Assembly (NCBI RefSeq): GCF_000172795.2
Contig: NZ_CP020947.1
Coordinates: 189,001-253,000, forward strand
Direction: 5' to 3'
DNA: 64,000 nucleotides
DNA from: Rhizobium sp. CIAT894
GTDB taxonomy: Bacteria > Pseudomonadota > Alphaproteobacteria > Rhizobiales > Rhizobiaceae
A model generated the notes under the pieces. The model saw nothing but the letters and a program-made list of their open reading frames with translations. It made no database searches and was not told the origin of the DNA. Numbering within the stretch: the stretch's first letter is position 1; each line of letters opens with the position of its first letter. Positions 1 to 7,405 of the stretch are shown one piece after another. The position numbers were made by a program, and so were the translations under genes.

Positions 1-301
1 GAAAGGCGATGTTGTCGGCGACCGACATATGCGGAAAGAGTGCATAATTCTGGAAAACGACACCCATTTCGCGCCGATGCGGCGGCAGATGGTCGATGCG
101 GCGGCCGTCGAGACAGATGCTGCCGCCGGTCGGGTTTTCGAAACCCGCTGCCATCATCAGCAAGGTTGTCTTGCCGGAACCCGAAGGTCCGAGAAGGCTG
201 ACGAACTCGCCTCTCTCGATGTCGAGCGACAGGTCTTTGACGACCTGAAGCGTGCCAAAGGATTTGGAGACTCTTTCAAAGCGTATGCGCGGCGTAGCCA
301 A
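1..301 (-). CDS. ABC transporter ATP-binding protein, polyamine-type (partial)
   Basis: This is the N-terminal 100 residues of an ATPase that energises an ABC importer; the window edge cuts the rest. Walker A GPSGSGKTT lies at residues 38-46, and the Q-loop glutamine is near residue 84 in a VFQNYALFPH stretch typical of the PotA/FbpC (MOI) importer subfamily. I chose the TTG start at 301-299 because GGAGGG sits five bases upstream and the protein then begins MATPRIRFERVSKSFG, as expected for the family. It lies downstream of the solute-binding protein gene on the same strand, so the two should serve one importer. The substrate cannot be read from this part; a polyamine or similar small cation is a guess from the family. 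Confidence 0.85.
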   Translation of the reverse strand, partial: MATPRIRFERVSKSFGTLQVVKDLSLDIERGEFVSLLGPSGSGKTTLLMMAAGFENPTGGSICLDGRRIDHLPPHRREMGVVFQNYALFPHMSVADNIAF

Positions 302-361
302 GGCGGCCCTCCGTTCGGATTATCGGTGCTCAAGGAGACGAAGTGACGAGGATGTGCGGAA

Positions 362-399
362 GCCCCCATGGATCCTCGGCACGAGCGATCCGTGGGGGC
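362..399 (-). terminator. Strong hairpin between binding-protein and ATPase genes
   Basis: GCCCCCATGGATC (362-374) pairs with GATCCGTGGGGGC (387-399), with a single G-T wobble, and the loop itself can pair CTCG with CGAG. It lies just after the stop codon of the solute-binding protein gene. No U-run follows on the minus strand, so it may be an mRNA-stabilising or attenuating hairpin rather than a full terminator. Confidence 0.6.
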
Positions 400-411
400 G
401 ATATTGTGCCG

Positions 412-1461
412 CTACTGTGCCAACCAGGCGTCGAACCTTTTGGTCAGCGCTTCCGAATTGTCGATCCAGAAGTCCGTATCGAGGCTGACGGCGCCCTGCA
501 TGTTGGCCGGGGTCGTCGGCAGGTCCGCCAACTGGTCGGGCGGCAGGGTCTTGCCGGCTTCTGTGTTCGTAAGACCGTAGGCTATATATTGCGGCAGTTT
601 TGCCTGATTTTCAGACTTGCTGGCGAAGGCGACGAAGTCAAAGGCCGCATCCTTGTTTTCGGCACCCTTGAGGACGACCCAGCTGTCCACGGCGTAGATG
701 CTGCCCGGCCAGACAACCTTGAACTTCCTGCCTTCCGAGCGGTTGATGCCGGTGATGCGGCCGTTATAGGCGCTGGTCATGGCAACCTCGCCGGAAGCAA
801 GCAGTTGCAGCGGCTGGGCGCCCGAGGTCCACCAGACCAGGCTCGGCTTCAAGGCGTCAAGCTTGGCAAAGGCGCGGTCGACGCCTGCCGGTGTCGCCAG
901 GACCTCGTAAACCTGGTCGGCCGGCACGCCATCGGCCATCAGCGCGGATTCGAGCGTGTATTTCGGCCCCTTGCGCAGCGCACGCTTGCCCGGAAATTTC
1001 TTCACGTCCCAGAAATCGGCCCAGGATTCGGGGCCTTTGGCAATCTTTGCGCCGTCATAGGCGATCGCTGTCGACCAAACGATGGAGCCGACACCGCAAT
1101 CGCTGACGGCGGATGGAAGGAATGCATCCTTGCCGCCGAGCTTGCTCCAGTCCACCTTTTCAAAAAGACCGTCGGCACAGCCGAGCGCAAGCTCGTCCGC
1201 CTCGACTTCCACGGCATCCCAGGAAGGATTGCCGGCTTTGACCTTCGCCTGAAGTACACCGATGCCGCCATCCCAGGCCTCATCGAGCAAGGGCTTGCCG
1301 GTGCCTTCGGAAAAGGGTTGGAAAAAAATCTTTCGTTGAGCATCCTGAAAGTTCCCACCCCAGGAAGCTATGGTGAGGTCCCTGGCCACGCTCGGCCCCG
1401 CAGCAACTGCCAATGACAGCAGTCCCAGCGCTGCAATTGTAGACCTGTTCTTGAGTTTCAT
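412..1461 (-). CDS. ABC transporter solute-binding protein, spermidine/putrescine-like
   Basis: A 349-residue periplasmic binding protein of the extracellular solute-binding family 1 (PotD-like). A signal peptide covers about residues 1-26 (basic start, hydrophobic core, cleavage near PSVARD). The mature protein opens LTIASWGGNFQDAQ, the usual first beta strand of PotD-type binding proteins, and contains WDAVEVEADELALGCADGLFE typical of this group. It should deliver its ligand to the importer whose ATPase gene follows downstream. A divergent LysR-type regulator gene shares the 468-base upstream region and may control it. The ligand is not readable from sequence: polyamine, amino-acid derivative or opine-like compound are all possible. 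Confidence 0.85.
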   Translation of the reverse strand: MKLKNRSTIAALGLLSLAVAAGPSVARDLTIASWGGNFQDAQRKIFFQPFSEGTGKPLLDEAWDGGIGVLQAKVKAGNPSWDAVEVEADELALGCADGLFEKVDWSKLGGKDAFLPSAVSDCGVGSIVWSTAIAYDGAKIAKGPESWADFWDVKKFPGKRALRKGPKYTLESALMADGVPADQVYEVLATPAGVDRAFAKLDALKPSLVWWTSGAQPLQLLASGEVAMTSAYNGRITGINRSEGRKFKVVWPGSIYAVDSWVVLKGAENKDAAFDFVAFASKSENQAKLPQYIAYGLTNTEAGKTLPPDQLADLPTTPANMQGAVSLDTDFWIDNSEALTKRFDAWLAQ

Positions 1462-1929
1462 TCGCTTCCCCTGTTTGTTGAGCGTCTGCCAGACGCCTGG
1501 TTGACAGCCACGATCTTCTGGATCGTTGGCGATCTCGTCGGCCGCGCCAGTGGGATAAGCAAAGCCCGGCTGCAGCAGGCTTGCCGTGTGTCATCTCCAA
1601 GAGGCGGACGGTTTTGCTACGGACAATGCTGGCGGATGTCCCAAGGGGCGGAAAGGCGTTTTTTGTTGCCCTCGGTGGAGACGTGGATGCACCGCTCCCG
1701 ATCGACCTCTCCGGCCAGGCATTGCTCACGCCCCCCCGGATTCGACGGGACTCGCCGGTGAAAAGGGGTCGATACCGCAATTGTCAATTGACCGGTAAGT
1801 GGTGCATCATATGCACCACCGTGCACCACTCTTCGTTACACCGAAGGTCCGAAGCCTATGTAATATGGGAGGCGTAGACGGCATTCCGACTTCGGTTCGG
1901 TCGAACCACTTTCCTTGTGAGGGACAGGA
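1462..1929. promoter_or_regulatory. Divergent intergenic region between binding-protein gene and LysR gene
   Basis: These 468 bases contain no credible gene. They should hold the promoters for both the binding-protein gene on the minus strand and the regulator on the plus strand. The clearest signal is the inverted repeat at 1799-1819, described separately. A second small one, CAATTG followed by TCAATTG, lies around 1779-1790. I could not assign -35/-10 boxes with confidence. Confidence 0.5.
1799..1829. promoter_or_regulatory. Candidate LysR operator: inverted repeat plus third half-site
   Basis: GTGGTGCAT (1799-1807) and ATGCACCAC (1811-1819) form a perfect 9-base inverted repeat with a 3-base spacer. 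A third GTGCACCAC follows at 1821-1829. It lies about 100 bases upstream of the LysR gene and 340 bases upstream of the divergent binding-protein gene, a usual position for a LysR-type binding site. Regulator assignment is inference. Confidence 0.55.
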
Positions 1930-2901
1930 TTGCGCAGAGGGAAATCGCTGGCAGATGAACCGGAAGGGGTTCAGAAACGCGGACGTTTGCCACCATTATC
2001 CATGGTGCGCGCTTTCGAGGCGGTCAGCCGGCTGGGCTCGATGCGCAGAGCCGCGGATGATCTCAATCTCAGCCACACCGTCATATCCCGTCACGTCCGC
2101 AACCTCGAAGCCTGGCTTGGCACGCGGCTTGTCGATGCCGGACCGCGCGGCATCAGGCTGACGGCGGAAGGCCGGGTTTTTGCCGAGACCGTCGGAACCG
2201 CTTTCGACCTCATTGCCAAGTCGACGGCGGAATTGCGCCCAGCGGTCAACCGCACCGTCTTGCGCATCTGGTGCGTGCCGGGCCTCGCAACGCGTTGGCT
2301 GACGCCGCGCTTCAATCAGCTCCAGCTTGCCTTGCCCGGAATCGATTTCGTGATGCGCGCAACCGATCTCGAACCGGATTTCACGCGTTATGAGGCCGAT
2401 GTGGACATCCGCTACTCCGACGAGCCAAGAGGAAATGTCCGCTGGATCTTGCTGGAGAGGCCCCGCATGTTTCCGGTTACAAGCCCCGAATGGATCAGCA
2501 GGAATGCGCCGATACGCACCCTCGACGATCTGGTGCGCCAGCCGTTGATCCACGAGGAAAGCCGCGACCAGTGGCGGCAATGGTTTCACAAGGCCGGCTT
2601 CGAGCATGAAGTCGTTTTGAATGGTCCACGCCTCTGGTCGGCCAATCTGACGGTCGACGCGGCGGTCGCGGGCCAAGGAATAGCGCTTGCTACGCGTTTG
2701 ATCGCTGCGGATGACCTGCGCGCTGGGCGGCTGGTCGAATTGCTTGAAACGGATGTTCGGCTCGGCGGCTATTATTTCGTCGGATCGCGAGAACGCTGGA
2801 ATGAAGTGACCTTGGCGCGGTTCCGCGCATGGATGCAACAGTCAATCGCTGAAACTATTGGTGGTCATTCCTCAGATGAAACCAGCAAGCCGGGGCGATA
2901 G
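1930..2901 (+). CDS. LysR-family transcriptional regulator, GcvA-like
   Basis: A 323-residue LysR-type regulator. The N-terminal winged helix-turn-helix spans about residues 20-80, with the recognition region at 41-60 (AADDLNLSHT then VISRHVRNLE). The LPPLSMVRAFEAVSRLGS opening is characteristic of GcvA-type members. The rest is a periplasmic-binding-like effector domain. I took the TTG at 1930 as start because the LPPL motif lies upstream of the ATG at 2002 and GAGGGACAGGA precedes the TTG. It is divergent from the polyamine-type importer genes and probably regulates them. The effector is unknown. Confidence 0.85.
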   Translation: MRRGKSLADEPEGVQKRGRLPPLSMVRAFEAVSRLGSMRRAADDLNLSHTVISRHVRNLEAWLGTRLVDAGPRGIRLTAEGRVFAETVGTAFDLIAKSTAELRPAVNRTVLRIWCVPGLATRWLTPRFNQLQLALPGIDFVMRATDLEPDFTRYEADVDIRYSDEPRGNVRWILLERPRMFPVTSPEWISRNAPIRTLDDLVRQPLIHEESRDQWRQWFHKAGFEHEVVLNGPRLWSANLTVDAAVAGQGIALATRLIAADDLRAGRLVELLETDVRLGGYYFVGSRERWNEVTLARFRAWMQQSIAETIGGHSSDETSKPGR

Positions 2902-2948
2902 CAGAGGGTTGGACACGCTTTCCCGGTTTGAAAAGGGCGCGCAGCCGC

Positions 2949-3452
2949 TCACGCCCCGGATATGGCCAATCGCACGGTCTCGCTGACGAACCCGGTCTTT
3001 CCGTTGGTGTAGAAATCAAAATCGCCGCCTGCCTCCACAGCCAGGCAGCGTTTCAGCTCGGCATAGTCCCGGGCTCTTTCCGGGTGATCCCGGAGATAGT
3101 CGCGGAACAGGATGCGCTCGCGGTGCGCGCGATTGTCGGGTCCGCAGAGATAGAGCTTGAATCCGTAACCCTGGTGATCCCGGGTGAAGGCCCAGCGTTT
3201 CTCTCCCCGATCGCCGTGGAAGACGAAACCGGCAGCGCGCATCGCATCGATCGCCGTCGGCAGAACGTCGTCGGAGATCGTGACGATATCGAGGTCGATC
3301 TTCGGCTTGGCGGCCAGGCCGGGCACCGATGTACTGCCGATATGGTCGATGGAAAGCACGAGATTGCCGAGCAGGATGGAGATCTCGGCGCTGATTTCGG
3401 CAAAGAGCCGCGGCCAGGACGGGTTGTAGTCGACCACTTTGACGGCGCGCAT
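2949..3452 (-). CDS. GrpB/UPF0157 family nucleotidyltransferase-like protein
   Basis: A 167-residue protein of the GrpB family, related to the nucleotidyltransferase fold. GSTSVPG at residues 39-45 and KIDLDI at 51-56 match the nucleotidyltransferase-type GS motif and the acidic metal-binding strand. Members have no settled role; some are joined to dephospho-CoA kinase. It starts 20 bases after the phnN stop and is the last gene of this minus-strand run, so it is probably transcribed with the phosphonate genes. Whether it takes part in phosphonate use is unknown. Confidence 0.8.
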   Translation of the reverse strand: MRAVKVVDYNPSWPRLFAEISAEISILLGNLVLSIDHIGSTSVPGLAAKPKIDLDIVTISDDVLPTAIDAMRAAGFVFHGDRGEKRWAFTRDHQGYGFKLYLCGPDNRAHRERILFRDYLRDHPERARDYAELKRCLAVEAGGDFDFYTNGKTGFVSETVRLAISGA

Positions 3453-3472
3453 GCCCTTCCTCGCGATTGTCG

Positions 3473-4066
3473 TCAGTGCACCTGGGCGAGCAGCCCGTCG
3501 AGGATCGCGATCATCTTCTGCTCGGCCTCTTCGAGCGACCCGCTATTGTCGAGTTCCGTCACGTCGTAGTCGCCGCGCACCGTCAGCGGGCCGCGGGCAA
3601 GCCGTGCCATGATGTCCTCATGCGTTTCACGTCCGCGCGCTTCCAGCCGGCCGGCCAGCACTTCGGGGCGAGCGGTGACGTTGATGACTTTCAGCCGCGG
3701 GAAGGCGGCCTGGAAGCGGTGAAGGGCGGAGCGCGAGCCATTGGCGACGACGACATGACCCTTGGAAAGGGCGACGGAGACTTCGGCCGGAATGCCGTAT
3801 TTCAAGCCGTGCGCTTCCCACCAGACAGCGAAGGAGCCGGACTGCTCCATGGCCGCAAAACCTTGGAGCGAGACCGAAAGATGATTTTCGCCACCGGCAT
3901 CGCGGTGGCGGGTAATGACGCGGCGGATGAAATGCACATTGTCACGTCCGGAAAAACGCTTGGCCGCGAGGTTCATCAGCGTGTCCTTGCCGGCGCCGCT
4001 CGGTCCGACGACGACGACCATGATTCCGCGCTCGGCGCCGGCTCCCGGGTGAGGTTCATGCGTCAT
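3473..4066 (-). CDS. phnN: Ribose 1,5-bisphosphate phosphokinase PhnN
   Basis: A 197-residue P-loop kinase that converts ribose 1,5-bisphosphate to 5-phosphoribosyl diphosphate (PRPP), the last step of the C-P lyase pathway. Walker A GPSGAGKDT lies at residues 21-29, and the guanylate-kinase-like body includes FIRRVITRHRDAGGENH, the usual substrate-binding region. Its start overlaps the phnM stop by four bases (ATGA), which points to translational coupling. The length fits known PhnN proteins (about 185-200 residues). Confidence 0.92.
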   Translation of the reverse strand: MTHEPHPGAGAERGIMVVVVGPSGAGKDTLMNLAAKRFSGRDNVHFIRRVITRHRDAGGENHLSVSLQGFAAMEQSGSFAVWWEAHGLKYGIPAEVSVALSKGHVVVANGSRSALHRFQAAFPRLKVINVTARPEVLAGRLEARGRETHEDIMARLARGPLTVRGDYDVTELDNSGSLEEAEQKMIAILDGLLAQVH

Positions 4067-5202
4067 GCGACACGGCGTCCCTGGCGCCAGACGGAGCGTG
4101 TCACCGGCACGCCATGCGAACGGTGGACGCGGACGAGATCGGCGCGCAGCCCGGTGGCGATCCGGCCGCGATCGTCGAGGCTGACGGTGCGGGCGGGCGT
4201 CGACGTCACCATGGCGATCGCCTTCGGCAGGGTAATGCTCTCGACCTCGTCGGCAAGGATGAAGGGCGCATGCAGCAGGCTGAGCGGCACGTAATCGGAG
4301 GACAGCACGTCGAGCACGCCCATCTCGGCGAGGTCGCGGGCGGCGATATTGCCGGAATGGGACTTGCCGCGCACGATGTTCGGCGCGCCCATCAGCACGC
4401 TCATGCCATGTTCGTGCGAGGCGCGGGCGGCATCGAAGCTGGTCGGGAATTCGGCAAGCCGCACGCCGTTGTCGATCGCCTCGTCGACATGGGAGAGCGT
4501 CGCGTCGTCATGGCTTGCCACGGTAATGCCGCGCTCGGCGCAGACCTTGGCGATAGCGTTGCGATGCGGCGTCGAATTGCGCGCCGATTCCGCCTGGCGC
4601 TTGGCGACGAAACGGGCGAAGACCTCGTCGCTCAGGCCCCGCTTCTTCTGGTAGTAGAAGATATATTGATCCATCGTCTGGAACTGCCGCTGGCCGGGCG
4701 CATGATCCATCAGCGAGACGAGCCGGACATGCCGGTCGTGTTCGAAATCGGCGAAATGTTCGAGCACATTGTCGGCCGAGACCTCGCAGCGCAGATGCAG
4801 CAGGTGCTCGGCGCGCAGCCGGCCTTCCTTCTCGGCCGATTGGATTGCGTCGGCCATGTCGCGCATCTCGCCATGCTCGAAGCCGCCGTCCTCGTCCGCG
4901 CCCATGCGCAGGCAGTCGAATACCGTGGTGATGCCCGAGGTGACGATCTGGGCGTCATGGGCCTGAACTGCGGCGATCTTGTCCCAGCGAATGCCGGGAC
5001 GCGGCTGGTAATGGCCTTCGAGATGATCGGTGTGCAGTTCGACGAGGCCGGGAATGATATAGTCGCCTTCGAAATCTTCGCCGGCCACCGAATTGCCCTC
5101 GGAGATATCGGCAATCTTTCCGTCGCGAATGAGGATCGAGCCTGCGAGGATATCATCCTCGAGAACGATGCGGGCGTTGGAAAACACGGTCTCTTTGCTC
5201 AT
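4063..5202 (-). CDS. phnM: Alpha-D-ribose 1-methylphosphonate 5-triphosphate diphosphatase PhnM
   Basis: A 379-residue amidohydrolase-superfamily enzyme. In the pathway it removes diphosphate from ribose 1-methylphosphonate 5-triphosphate made by the PhnGHI(L) complex. HTDHLEGH at residues 57-64 is the metal-binding motif; SHDDAT and a late SSDYVPLSLL provide further metal and active-site residues expected of PhnM. I chose the ATG at 5202, giving MSKETVFSNARIVLEDD, because the in-frame upstream extension to 5334 lies inside the preceding gene. It is coupled by ATGA overlap to phnN and follows the 2H-fold gene by 13 bases. Confidence 0.93.
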   Translation of the reverse strand: MSKETVFSNARIVLEDDILAGSILIRDGKIADISEGNSVAGEDFEGDYIIPGLVELHTDHLEGHYQPRPGIRWDKIAAVQAHDAQIVTSGITTVFDCLRMGADEDGGFEHGEMRDMADAIQSAEKEGRLRAEHLLHLRCEVSADNVLEHFADFEHDRHVRLVSLMDHAPGQRQFQTMDQYIFYYQKKRGLSDEVFARFVAKRQAESARNSTPHRNAIAKVCAERGITVASHDDATLSHVDEAIDNGVRLAEFPTSFDAARASHEHGMSVLMGAPNIVRGKSHSGNIAARDLAEMGVLDVLSSDYVPLSLLHAPFILADEVESITLPKAIAMVTSTPARTVSLDDRGRIATGLRADLVRVHRSHGVPVTRSVWRQGRRVA

Positions 5203-5215
5203 CTCGTCAGGTCTT

Positions 5216-5911
5216 TCAGCTTTTGGCGCCGGAAAGCGGCAGCCAGGAATGAACTTTGAACGGGGCGCCGCGCGTCTCCTCGGTGAAGACGGCAAGGCCG
5301 GAAATCGCAAGCGGCCGGCCGATGAAATCGGCAAAACGCTCGGTCAGGATAGCTTTCATCACCTCGGCGCGTGTCTCGGGCACCTGGCCGGTGAGCGTCA
5401 TGTGGAAGCCGAAATCCTCCATCACATAAGGATAACCCCAGCGCTGCAGATTAGAGCGCTGGCTGTCGCTGAGCTTCTCCGGGTTGCGCCGCGCCACGTC
5501 GGCCGGAGAAAGCGCTGCGCGGAACGGTTCGAATGACTTTACCACCTTCGCGGCGAAATCCTGAAGAGGTTGATGAAGAGAACCGGGAACGAGAGCAAAA
5601 AAACGGCCGAGCTGGCCGAGCACCAGCTCAGGGATCTCGAAGGCGTGCGTGCGCGCGGCAAACTCCTCGACGACGGTCATGAGATCCTTTTCGGTGACGG
5701 AGGCGGCGAGCGAAAACGGCGCCTTGATCGTCGCGTGAAAGCCGTAGCGGCGCGGGTCGGCGGTCAGCTCGAACTGCTCTGCCGCACCGAGGGTCTCATG
5801 CTCCGGCGCCGGATAGGTTTCGCCGGCAAAGGCATCGCGGCCGAGCCAGAGCGAGGCCGCGCCGGTCAGGGGATCATCCTTCGGCGGCGAGAAATAGAGA
5901 GCGTAGCGCAA
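5216..5911 (-). CDS. DUF1045 (phosphonate-operon) protein, 2H phosphoesterase fold
   Basis: A 231-residue protein of the DUF1045 family found in phosphonate operons. Two H-x-T motifs, H59-A-T61 in YGFHATIKAPF and H170-M-T172 in GFHMTLTGQ, are the paired catalytic signatures of 2H phosphoesterases, which open or hydrolyse cyclic phosphates on ribose. I chose the TTG at 5911-5909, with AGGA eight bases upstream, because the protein then begins MRYALYFSPP; the longer open frame runs into phnE2. It lies directly before phnM and phnN. No metallo-beta-lactamase PhnP is present in the window, so I infer that it may hydrolyse 5-phosphoribosyl 1,2-cyclic phosphate. This function is not shown by sequence alone. 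Confidence 0.85.
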   Translation of the reverse strand: MRYALYFSPPKDDPLTGAASLWLGRDAFAGETYPAPEHETLGAAEQFELTADPRRYGFHATIKAPFSLAASVTEKDLMTVVEEFAARTHAFEIPELVLGQLGRFFALVPGSLHQPLQDFAAKVVKSFEPFRAALSPADVARRNPEKLSDSQRSNLQRWGYPYVMEDFGFHMTLTGQVPETRAEVMKAILTERFADFIGRPLAISGLAVFTEETRGAPFKVHSWLPLSGAKS

Positions 5912-6054
5912 GGCTTTTATCCTGGGGATCGTCGAAACGGGGGAGCGCAATGTGCAGTGATTTGGCGGCGAACCGCAAGCAGGTTCCCGGCTAAAAGATT
6001 TCCGTGACAGAATGATGATGACGGCAGCGCTGCCACCGTTTTGGACCGGTTGGG

Positions 6055-7398
6055 TCAGTGCGCCTTCGTGCCCATCAGCCGGTGGCGCAGCGCGTTCGAG
6101 GCGGCGTCGAAGAGGAAGACGACGATCAGGATCAGGATGACCATATAGGCGACGTTTTCCCAGTTGGCGTTGGTGCGCATCGCCTCCCAGAGTTTGAGGC
6201 CGATGCCGCCCGCGCCGACGGCGCCGATGATGGTCGCGCCGCGCACGTTCGATTCCCATTGGTAGAGGGTCTGACTGACGATGACGGGAACGATCTGCGG
6301 CATAATGCCGTAACGATGGACGAGCACGGTCTGAGCGCCGGTCGATTGGATGCCTTCCCGCGGCTTGTTGTCGATATTCTCGAGGCCCTCGGAATAGAGC
6401 TTGCCGAGCGTGCCGGTCTCGGTGAGGAAGATTGCGCCGGAACCGGCGAGCGGGCCGGGGCCGAAGGCGCGCGTCAGGAACAGCGCCCAGATCAGCATGT
6501 CGACCGAGCGCAGGAAATCGAAGAAGCGTTTCAGGATCTGATTGAGCAGGCGGTTCGGCGTGATGTTGCGCGCCGCCATGAAGGCGAGCGGAAAGGCGGC
6601 GAGCGAGCCGAGCAAAGTTCCGAGAAACGCCATGACGATCGTCTGGAAAAGCTTGGTCCAGACATCGCCGTGCTGCCATTCGCTGTTGTTCCAGATATCG
6701 TCGAAGGCGAGCGACAGGTTGGACTGGTCGGGCTTAATGCGCGGGCCGGAGATGATGAGGCCAATGACTTCGCCGGCGGGCTTGTCGAAGAAGGAGGATT
6801 GTGTGTCGAAGATGAAATTCGCCCAGCCGATGAAACGCTTGCGGATTTTCACCCGGTCGACGGAAATGCTGACATTCCCGGCAAAACCGAGATCGGCAAG
6901 CACATTGTCGTCATAAACCGTCATCCAGCCAGGCACCGGCCCGATCACCTTCGGCGCACCGCTCGAAACCTCGACCGGCACGCTGACACCATGGGCGGTG
7001 ACGATTGTCTTGTTCTTCGAGACGGTGACCGTGCGGCTGGTACCGCTGATCGAAACGGTGATGCTGCCATCGGGGTTGTTGACCAGCCAGTCGGGATGGG
7101 GATTGTCGCCGAGCGGCGAGAAGCGCGGGTAACGCACTTCGATCGAGCCGTCGTCCTCGATGCGGAATTCCGGCTGAACGTCGTAGCTTACCCATTGGCT
7201 GAGATAGATGCCGACGCGCTCCCAATGCGCTTCGGCAAAGAGCTTCGGCAGATCGAAGAACCAGACGGCATAGAGGCTGTAGAGCAGCGTCGCGATGAGG
7301 ATCATCAGCCCGCCGAAACGCTGGCGGAACGACCGGTGGAAATAGTCCGGATAGCGCGCTTCTATCTCGTTCATCCGGTTTGCGTCGATCACCGTCAT
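6055..7398 (-). CDS. phnE2: Phosphonate ABC transporter permease PhnE2 (long form)
   Basis: A 447-residue inner-membrane permease. One membrane segment lies at about residues 28-50. A long, apparently periplasmic stretch of about 190 residues rich in polar beta-strand-like sequence follows, and then the binding-protein-dependent transport domain with about five helices (for example IVMAFLGTLLGSLAAFPLAFMA split by short loops) and the GAGGIGLKLWEAM coupling region. Ordinary PhnE proteins are about 260-300 residues, so the long N-terminal insertion is the special feature. It starts seven bases after the phnE1 stop, and the pair should form the heterodimeric channel. Confidence 0.9.
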   Translation of the reverse strand: MTVIDANRMNEIEARYPDYFHRSFRQRFGGLMILIATLLYSLYAVWFFDLPKLFAEAHWERVGIYLSQWVSYDVQPEFRIEDDGSIEVRYPRFSPLGDNPHPDWLVNNPDGSITVSISGTSRTVTVSKNKTIVTAHGVSVPVEVSSGAPKVIGPVPGWMTVYDDNVLADLGFAGNVSISVDRVKIRKRFIGWANFIFDTQSSFFDKPAGEVIGLIISGPRIKPDQSNLSLAFDDIWNNSEWQHGDVWTKLFQTIVMAFLGTLLGSLAAFPLAFMAARNITPNRLLNQILKRFFDFLRSVDMLIWALFLTRAFGPGPLAGSGAIFLTETGTLGKLYSEGLENIDNKPREGIQSTGAQTVLVHRYGIMPQIVPVIVSQTLYQWESNVRGATIIGAVGAGGIGLKLWEAMRTNANWENVAYMVILILIVVFLFDAASNALRHRLMGTKAH

Positions 7399-7405
7399 GG
7401 CAGCC

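Noticed and set aside
343..1416. Long plus-strand open frame
   Set aside because: It is antisense to the solute-binding protein gene, and its translation has no family features; long shadows are common in GC-rich DNA.
5912..6679. Upstream extension of the DUF1045 frame
   Set aside because: It runs through phnE2 in another frame; the TTG start with ribosome site and family N-terminus lies at 5911.
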